Shown one piece after another: positions 59,457 through 64,000 of a DNA stretch of 64,000 bases. The first letter of the stretch is position 1, and each line of letters starts with the position of its first letter. The position numbers and the translations under genes were made by a program. The stretch lies in assembly GCF_003970675.1 (NCBI RefSeq), contig NZ_CP034562.1, forward strand, positions 2,170,001 through 2,234,000, written 5' to 3'. Below the pieces are notes generated by a model, which was not told where the DNA came from, searched no databases, and saw nothing but the letters and a program-made list of their open reading frames with translations. Origin of the DNA: Flammeovirga pectinis. GTDB lineage: Bacteria > Bacteroidota > Bacteroidia > Cytophagales > Flammeovirgaceae.

Positions 59457-59939
59457 ATGAGAAGATTAATCCACATAATACTACCATTTATCTTATTTAT
59501 AAGTTGTAGTTCTAACAATGAAATCAATTGGGCCTCTCCTACTAGTTTAGACCAAGATTTTATGAATAGAATTAATGACCATAGAGAAGAAATCAATTTA
59601 ACGGAATTAAAGTTTAATCCTATATTTTTTGAACAGGCTAAAAGATTTGCATCTGAATTAGCGGATAATCCTGGTTTGCGTGAGCAAATATCTAAAGATG
59701 ATCAAATAATAAATAGATATACAAGTGTTATCAAGGCTCAAACTGGAGCAAATGCAAGAGGTTGTACTGGTTTTAGTGCGTCGAGTAATTTAGATCCTAA
59801 TGAAGTCGTTAAAATAATGACTCAAACATGTCGGTCTACTATTGATGACAGAAATGCGAACGCTATTGGAGGTGCTGTCTTTCAGAACTCTAATAATGGA
59901 GATTACTTTTATGTAACTTTTATTGGAAAGGTAGATTAA
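59457..59939 (+). CDS. Lipoprotein, possibly CAP/SCP-like
   Basis: This 160-residue protein has a lipobox cysteine at residue 17. FMNRINDHREEINLTELKFNPIFFEQAKRFASELADN resembles the first helix of CAP/SCP domains (N-x-hR-x-x-x-g-L..A..A..~A), and the end, GGAVFQNSNNGDYFYVTFIG, resembles the closing CAP strands. The usual catalytic-like histidines are not obvious. It is 17 nt after the T run of the def terminator. Confidence 0.6.
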   Translation: MRRLIHIILPFILFISCSSNNEINWASPTSLDQDFMNRINDHREEINLTELKFNPIFFEQAKRFASELADNPGLREQISKDDQIINRYTSVIKAQTGANARGCTGFSASSNLDPNEVVKIMTQTCRSTIDDRNANAIGGAVFQNSNNGDYFYVTFIGKVD

Positions 59940-59944
59940 TAAAC

Positions 59945-60736
59945 ATGAGACATCAAGAACAATTAAAAATAGCACTGGTACAAACATCTATATATTGGAT
60001 GAACCCTACGGCGAATATGGCCGAATTAGAGGAGAAGTTATCAGAGATTGAAAATGATAATGTTGATCTTGTGGTTTTGCCTGAATTATTTACAACTGGT
60101 TTTCATCCATCTGCAGCAGAACTATCAGAACCAATTGGTTTAACTACTACTAAATGGTTGCTACAACAAGCAAAGCGTCTTGATGCTGCTATTATTGGTA
60201 GTTACCCTGTTAGACAGGATCGTCAAATTTTTAACCGACTACTTTTTGTAAAGCCAGACGGTACGCTATCTCATTATGACAAAAGGCACCTATTTAAAAT
60301 GGGTTCTGAACATATGACATTCACTCCAGGAAACTTTCAATTAATTGAAGAATGGAAAGGTTGGAGAATTAATCCTATTATTTGTTATGATTTAAGATTT
60401 CCTCTTTGGTGTAGAAATACAAATAATGATTATGATATTTTATTATGTATTGGTAATTGGCCTAAAGCAAGAATTTCTGCTTGGCAGACTTTATTAAATG
60501 CAAGAGGGCTAGAAAATTTAAGTTTTAGTATAGGTGTTAATCGAATTGGAACTGATCAAAATGGAATTGATTACAATGGGTTTACTGTAGCTTATACTCC
60601 AAAAGGAGAACTACTTAATGTTCCGAATGAAGAGGATGAAATTAAAATTGTCACTTTAGACTATAATGAAGTACAGAGTATTCGAGAAAAATTTCCTGCT
60701 CATTTAGATGCTGATCACTTCAATCTTCATTTATAA
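59945..60736 (+). CDS. Omega-amidase, carbon-nitrogen hydrolase family (YafV-like)
   Basis: This 263-residue nitrilase-superfamily enzyme has the triad Glu47 (LPELFTTGF), Lys113 (YDKRHLFKMG) and Cys147 (NPIICYDLRFPLWCRN). The GSEHMTFTPG loop and the length match YafV/Nit2 omega-amidases, which hydrolyse alpha-ketoglutaramate in glutamine or methionine salvage. It starts 5 nt after the lipoprotein stop and is followed after 5 nt by an exchanger gene. Confidence 0.92.
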   Translation: MRHQEQLKIALVQTSIYWMNPTANMAELEEKLSEIENDNVDLVVLPELFTTGFHPSAAELSEPIGLTTTKWLLQQAKRLDAAIIGSYPVRQDRQIFNRLLFVKPDGTLSHYDKRHLFKMGSEHMTFTPGNFQLIEEWKGWRINPIICYDLRFPLWCRNTNNDYDILLCIGNWPKARISAWQTLLNARGLENLSFSIGVNRIGTDQNGIDYNGFTVAYTPKGELLNVPNEEDEIKIVTLDYNEVQSIREKFPAHLDADHFNLHL

Positions 60737-60741
60737 TTTCA

Positions 60742-61716
60742 ATGGATGTATTTTTTCATATTCTTATAAGTTTAATAGGTATTCTCCTTATGCGACAAGG
60801 AGCATTAATGTTAACTAAAGGAGCTACTGTTTTATCTGCAAAAACCAATTTCTCTGGAGTACACATAGGCTTAACATTAGTAGCTTTCGGTACTTCTATT
60901 CCAGAAATATCTGTAGCATTTATTTCAAGCTATAAAGGTGCTGAAACATTAGCTTTTGGAACAATTATAGGAAGTAATACTTTTAATATTGTATTTGGAT
61001 TAGGTATATCTGCCCTTTTTGTAAATATTAGAGTTATCGCTAAAAACATCTATAGAGACACTCTATTTGCAGTTCTTAGTGGTTGTTTATTATTTTTATT
61101 ACTCAATAAAAAGCTATTTTTTAATGCTCCAGAGAATACATTATCCTCCCTCGATAGTATTTTCTTAATTGGCTTATTCATTACTTATTATCTCATTATT
61201 TTTGGTAGTTCAAAAAATAAAAAAGAGATTTTAATGATTAAAAGAATTCCTAAAGATATTCTTTCACACCATTTTATTGTTAGAGATATTATCATTGGGT
61301 TTCTAATTATTGCTGGAGGAGCTTATATCTCTGTTGTAGAAGCTCTATTACTAAGTGAATATACAGACCTTAATCCGAGGTTCATTGGTGTTAGTATAAT
61401 GGCTGTGTGTACCTCTTTACCCGAAATTACTACAACTCTCTCTGCATTAAAAAGTAAGAGACACGATATAGCAATTGGTAATATAATGGGTTCTTATATT
61501 ATAAATTTTTTAATTGCTCCCTCATTATTAACAATTAAGGGTACAACCTTTTACGATTATACCCTTAATTATGATTTGATCTTTGCGATACTTATATGTC
61601 TTTTAGCAGGAGTTTTATCTTTCTCAAGTAGATATTTGAGATTGAATAAGGCAACAGCTATTATGATGCTTTTCTTAGGAGTTGTATATTATATAACAAC
61701 CTATTTAAGAGGTTAA
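60742..61716 (+). CDS. CaCA-family sodium/calcium exchanger
   Basis: This 324-residue inner-membrane protein has about ten transmembrane segments in two inverted halves. The alpha-repeats are visible: LVAFGTSIPEISVAF with GTIIGSNTFNIVFGLG in the first half and MAVCTSLPEITTTLSALKSKRHDIAIGNIMGSYIINF in the second. It exports Ca2+ or a related cation in exchange for Na+ or H+. Its stop abuts the stop of the convergent DUF4290 gene with no gap. Confidence 0.92.
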   Translation: MDVFFHILISLIGILLMRQGALMLTKGATVLSAKTNFSGVHIGLTLVAFGTSIPEISVAFISSYKGAETLAFGTIIGSNTFNIVFGLGISALFVNIRVIAKNIYRDTLFAVLSGCLLFLLLNKKLFFNAPENTLSSLDSIFLIGLFITYYLIIFGSSKNKKEILMIKRIPKDILSHHFIVRDIIIGFLIIAGGAYISVVEALLLSEYTDLNPRFIGVSIMAVCTSLPEITTTLSALKSKRHDIAIGNIMGSYIINFLIAPSLLTIKGTTFYDYTLNYDLIFAILICLLAGVLSFSSRYLRLNKATAIMMLFLGVVYYITTYLRG

Positions 61717-62430
61717 CTACTTCCTTCTTTTCTTTCTTCTATTATTATTATGATTGTTGTTACTGTTATTAATAGAACGGTTAGAATTTTTTGAGCGATT
61801 TGAATGACTGCTACTGGTATTACCTTGCATATTTCCTTTATTATTTCCAGAAGAAGGAGGTAATTTCACATTTTTGAAACATTCAGGATACTTTTCTTTA
61901 ATCTCCCGCATGTTGATTTGGCCTTTAGCCAAAGTATTCAACGTATTAATAATAACTTCATCCTCTATCTGATCATTTACTTGAGCAGAATAGAATGATT
62001 TCATAAGGTGAACAATCTTTGTAAAAGCAATTTCTTTTGCTTCTTGTTCTACTTGTTCTAATGCACTTTGAACCATTAAATCAAGGTTTTTCCCAAAGTG
62101 TTTAAAACGAATATGAGTTTGATTATACTCCACCTTACGAGGTTTTTTAAACATCATATTTTCAGTAGGTGAAGGATAAGGAGAATCAATTTCTAATTCA
62201 AAATCCGACATTACTTGAAGGTGATCCCAAATTCTTTGCTGACTATCATCTAGTTGCTTTTGAATTGGATGTAATTGCTTCATCAATGCTATTAAAGTAT
62301 AAGCATATTGAGTTCGTAAAGCCTTATCATCTAAAGATGAAATAAACTTTACAAGTTGTTCAATATTTCTACCATACTCTTTTAGAATGATATCTGTTCT
62401 TCCTGTATTGTACGTATATTCGTCGCGCAT
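61717..62430 (-). CDS. DUF4290 family protein
   Basis: The protein has 237 residues from ATG 62430; the frame extends four codons to a TTG. It starts YTYNTGRTDIILKEYGRNIEQLV, the DUF4290 hallmark, and is helical to about 190. The last 45 residues are a low-complexity tail rich in Asn, Ser, Arg and Lys. Function unknown; the family is restricted mainly to Bacteroidota. It is followed by no visible terminator, since the exchanger gene abuts. Confidence 0.88.
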   Translation of the reverse strand: MRDEYTYNTGRTDIILKEYGRNIEQLVKFISSLDDKALRTQYAYTLIALMKQLHPIQKQLDDSQQRIWDHLQVMSDFELEIDSPYPSPTENMMFKKPRKVEYNQTHIRFKHFGKNLDLMVQSALEQVEQEAKEIAFTKIVHLMKSFYSAQVNDQIEDEVIINTLNTLAKGQINMREIKEKYPECFKNVKLPPSSGNNKGNMQGNTSSSHSNRSKNSNRSINNSNNNHNNNRRKKRRK

Positions 62431-62446
62431 ATTAAAAATCAAAACA

Positions 62447-62481
62447 CAGTAGTTATTAATTGTAGAAATTAATAACTACTG
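62447..62481 (-). terminator. Terminator of glmS
   Basis: A perfect 15-bp stem (62447-62461 with 62467-62481) has a 5-nt loop and is followed on the minus strand by a T-rich segment. It lies 11 nt past the glmS stop. Confidence 0.75.
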
Positions 62482-62491
62482 ATATATATTA

Positions 62492-64000
62492 TTATTCTAC
62501 TGTAACTGATTTAGCCAAGTTCCTTGGTTGATCTACATTACAACCTCTCATCACAGCAATGTGGTAAGAAAGTAATTGTAACGGCACACAAGAAATCATA
62601 GGCATTAATACTTCATGAGTATCAGGAACTTCAATTACATGGTCAACCATGTTTGGAATTAAAGCATCTCCTTCTGTTACGATAGCTATAACTCGTCCAC
62701 TACGAGCCTTTACTTCTTGAAGGTTAGAAACCACTTTATCATAAGAACTGTCTCTAGTTGCAATTACAACTACAGGCATTTCTTCATCAATTAAAGCAAT
62801 AGGACCATGTTTCATTTCTGCAGCTGGGTAACCTTCTGCATGAATATATGATATCTCTTTTAGTTTCAGTGCACCTTCTAGTGCAACAGGGAAATTAAAT
62901 CCTCTACCTAAATATAAGAAGTTTTTAGCATCTTTATACAATGCTGACATTTCTTTTATTTTAGCATCTGTCTTTAAAACAGCTTCAATCTTAGCCGGGA
63001 TATTTTCAAATTCAACTAAAAGGTCATGTAACTGAGCTTCTGTTAAAGATCCTTTTTCTTTTGCTAACATTAATGCCATTGTTGTCAAAACAGTCAACTG
63101 AGCAGTAAATGCTTTTGTACTTGCAACACCAATCTCTGGTCCAGCATGCGTATAAGCTCCCTCATGAGAGTTTCTTGCAATCGAAGACCCAACTACATTA
63201 CAAACACCAATAACAGTTGCTCCTTTAGATTCTGCTAAAGACATAGCTGCTAATGTATCTGCTGTTTCACCAGATTGAGAAATTGCAATCATAACATCGC
63301 CTTTTCCAATAATTGGATTTCTATATCTAAATTCAGAAGCGTACTCCACCTCTACAGGTATACGTACTAATTCTTCGATGATATATTCTGCAACTAAGCC
63401 AGCGTGCCATGAAGTACCACAAGCAACAATGATAATACGGTTAGCATTTAATAAATCCTCAAAATGATTATAAATACCACCAAGTTTAACATGGTTGTCT
63501 TTTGCAATTACTCGTCCTCGAAGACAGTCTGCAACAGATTTTGGTTGTTCCATGATCTCCTTCATCATGAAGTGATCATAACCACCTTTCTCAATTGCTT
63601 CTAATTCTAATTCTAATGTTTGAAGATATGGAGTTTGTACTTCATTCTTAACATCAGTAATTATCATCTCACCATCTTTTAAAAGAACTACCTCCTCATC
63701 TTTGATATACACAACATCTTTTGTGTATTCAATAATTGGAGTAGCATCAGATGCTAAGAAAAATTCGTTCTCCCCAACGCCAATAACTAGTGGACTACCT
63801 TTACGGGCAGCAACTAATTGACCTGGGTTATCCTTACTAGTGATAACAATAGCATACGCACCAATTACTTCATTTAATGCTAAACGTACTGCTTCATCTA
63901 AAGGACAATTATTATCTTTCTGAACTTGTTCAATAAAGTGAATAAATACTTCCGTATCCGTATCACTATGAAAAACATGTCCTCTTTCAATTAATGTTTC
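62492..64000 (-). CDS. glmS: Glutamine-fructose-6-phosphate aminotransferase (5' end outside window)
   Basis: The enzyme makes glucosamine-6-phosphate for the cell wall. The open frame runs to the right edge: 502 residues are visible of about 610, missing roughly the first 110 with the catalytic N-terminal cysteine. The remaining glutaminase part has HSDTDTEVFIHFIE. Two SIS domains follow: CGTSWHAGLVAEY, SQSGETADTLAAM, THAGPEIGVASTKAFTAQ, then GRGFNFPVALEGALKLKEISYIHAEGY and AEMKHGPIALI, ending in the conserved LAKSVTVE. The truncation is only the window edge. Confidence 0.97.
   Translation of the reverse strand, partial: ETLIERGHVFHSDTDTEVFIHFIEQVQKDNNCPLDEAVRLALNEVIGAYAIVITSKDNPGQLVAARKGSPLVIGVGENEFFLASDATPIIEYTKDVVYIKDEEVVLLKDGEMIITDVKNEVQTPYLQTLELELEAIEKGGYDHFMMKEIMEQPKSVADCLRGRVIAKDNHVKLGGIYNHFEDLLNANRIIIVACGTSWHAGLVAEYIIEELVRIPVEVEYASEFRYRNPIIGKGDVMIAISQSGETADTLAAMSLAESKGATVIGVCNVVGSSIARNSHEGAYTHAGPEIGVASTKAFTAQLTVLTTMALMLAKEKGSLTEAQLHDLLVEFENIPAKIEAVLKTDAKIKEMSALYKDAKNFLYLGRGFNFPVALEGALKLKEISYIHAEGYPAAEMKHGPIALIDEEMPVVVIATRDSSYDKVVSNLQEVKARSGRVIAIVTEGDALIPNMVDHVIEVPDTHEVLMPMISCVPLQLLSYHIAVMRGCNVDQPRNLAKSVTVE

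Overview
The window is AT-rich chromosomal DNA from a Bacteroidota member, probably of the Cytophagia and perhaps near Flammeovirga; the species-level guess is inference. The evidence is a SusC/SusD pair, a type IX secretion (T9SS) C-terminal domain on a 2163-residue subtilase, a DUF4290 protein, many lipoproteins, a 7TMR-DISM/SpoIIE protein, a promoter of the Bacteroidota TTTG / TAnnTTTG type and almost no Shine-Dalgarno sequences. I found no tRNA, rRNA, CRISPR array, integrase or transposase.

Region by region. 1-4.3 kb: the tail of an unknown gene, a small barrel protein, a prolyl oligopeptidase lipoprotein, a NADAR-like protein and a lipoprotein. 4.4-6.6 kb: a cobalamin riboswitch before anaerobic class III ribonucleotide reductase (nrdD). 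6.7-10.2 kb: small proteins, an acyl-ACP thioesterase coupled to an aldose-epimerase-like protein, and a DUF1349 protein. 10.3-14.4 kb: B12-dependent methionine synthase (metH) behind a SAM riboswitch. 14.5-20.9 kb: a susCD pair and a frameshifted endonuclease/exonuclease/phosphatase gene, both flanked by copies of one LacI-like operator motif. 20.6-21.7 kb: a gene-poor stretch with a roughly 280-nt hairpin-rich element. 21.5-28.5 kb: the giant T9SS subtilase between two copies of one 65-nt terminator sequence. 28.5-31.7 kb: nrdB-nrdA (class I) behind a second cobalamin riboswitch. 32.1-38.4 kb: a DUF748 protein with an Omp85-type barrel, then a DUF5009 acyltransferase-like protein with a sodium symporter. 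38.6-40.5 kb: an ECF sigma factor with an overlapping membrane protein and an exported protein. 40.5-42.3 kb: the GGGtGRT protein and its NifU-like partner. 42.4-46.5 kb: an operon of an MpaB-like oxygenase, a PaxB/Pyr4-like membrane terpene cyclase homologue and a 7TM-SpoIIE phosphatase. 46.6-49.6 kb: overlapping NamZ-like and NagZ-like glycosidases. 49.7-54.2 kb: a barrel protein, an exported TPR-CHAT protein and a receiver protein with an orphan histidine box. 54.2-56.3 kb: sufC-sufD without sufB. 56.7-61.7 kb: a housekeeping run (MaoC hydratase, bestrophin, ArsC/Spx, RuvX, deformylase, lipoprotein, omega-amidase, CaCA exchanger). 61.7-64 kb: DUF4290 and the 3' part of glmS.

How the genes work together. 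Both B12-independent ribonucleotide reductases sit behind cobalamin riboswitches, which predicts a B12-dependent class II enzyme (NrdJ) elsewhere and a switch in nucleotide reduction governed by B12. metH uses B12 but carries a SAM riboswitch instead. NamZ, NagZ, DUF5009 and the symporter fit scavenging of peptidoglycan amino sugars. The least described combinations are the oxygenase/terpene-cyclase-like/phosphatase operon, the barrel/TPR-CHAT/REC cluster and the GGGtGRT/NifU-like pair.
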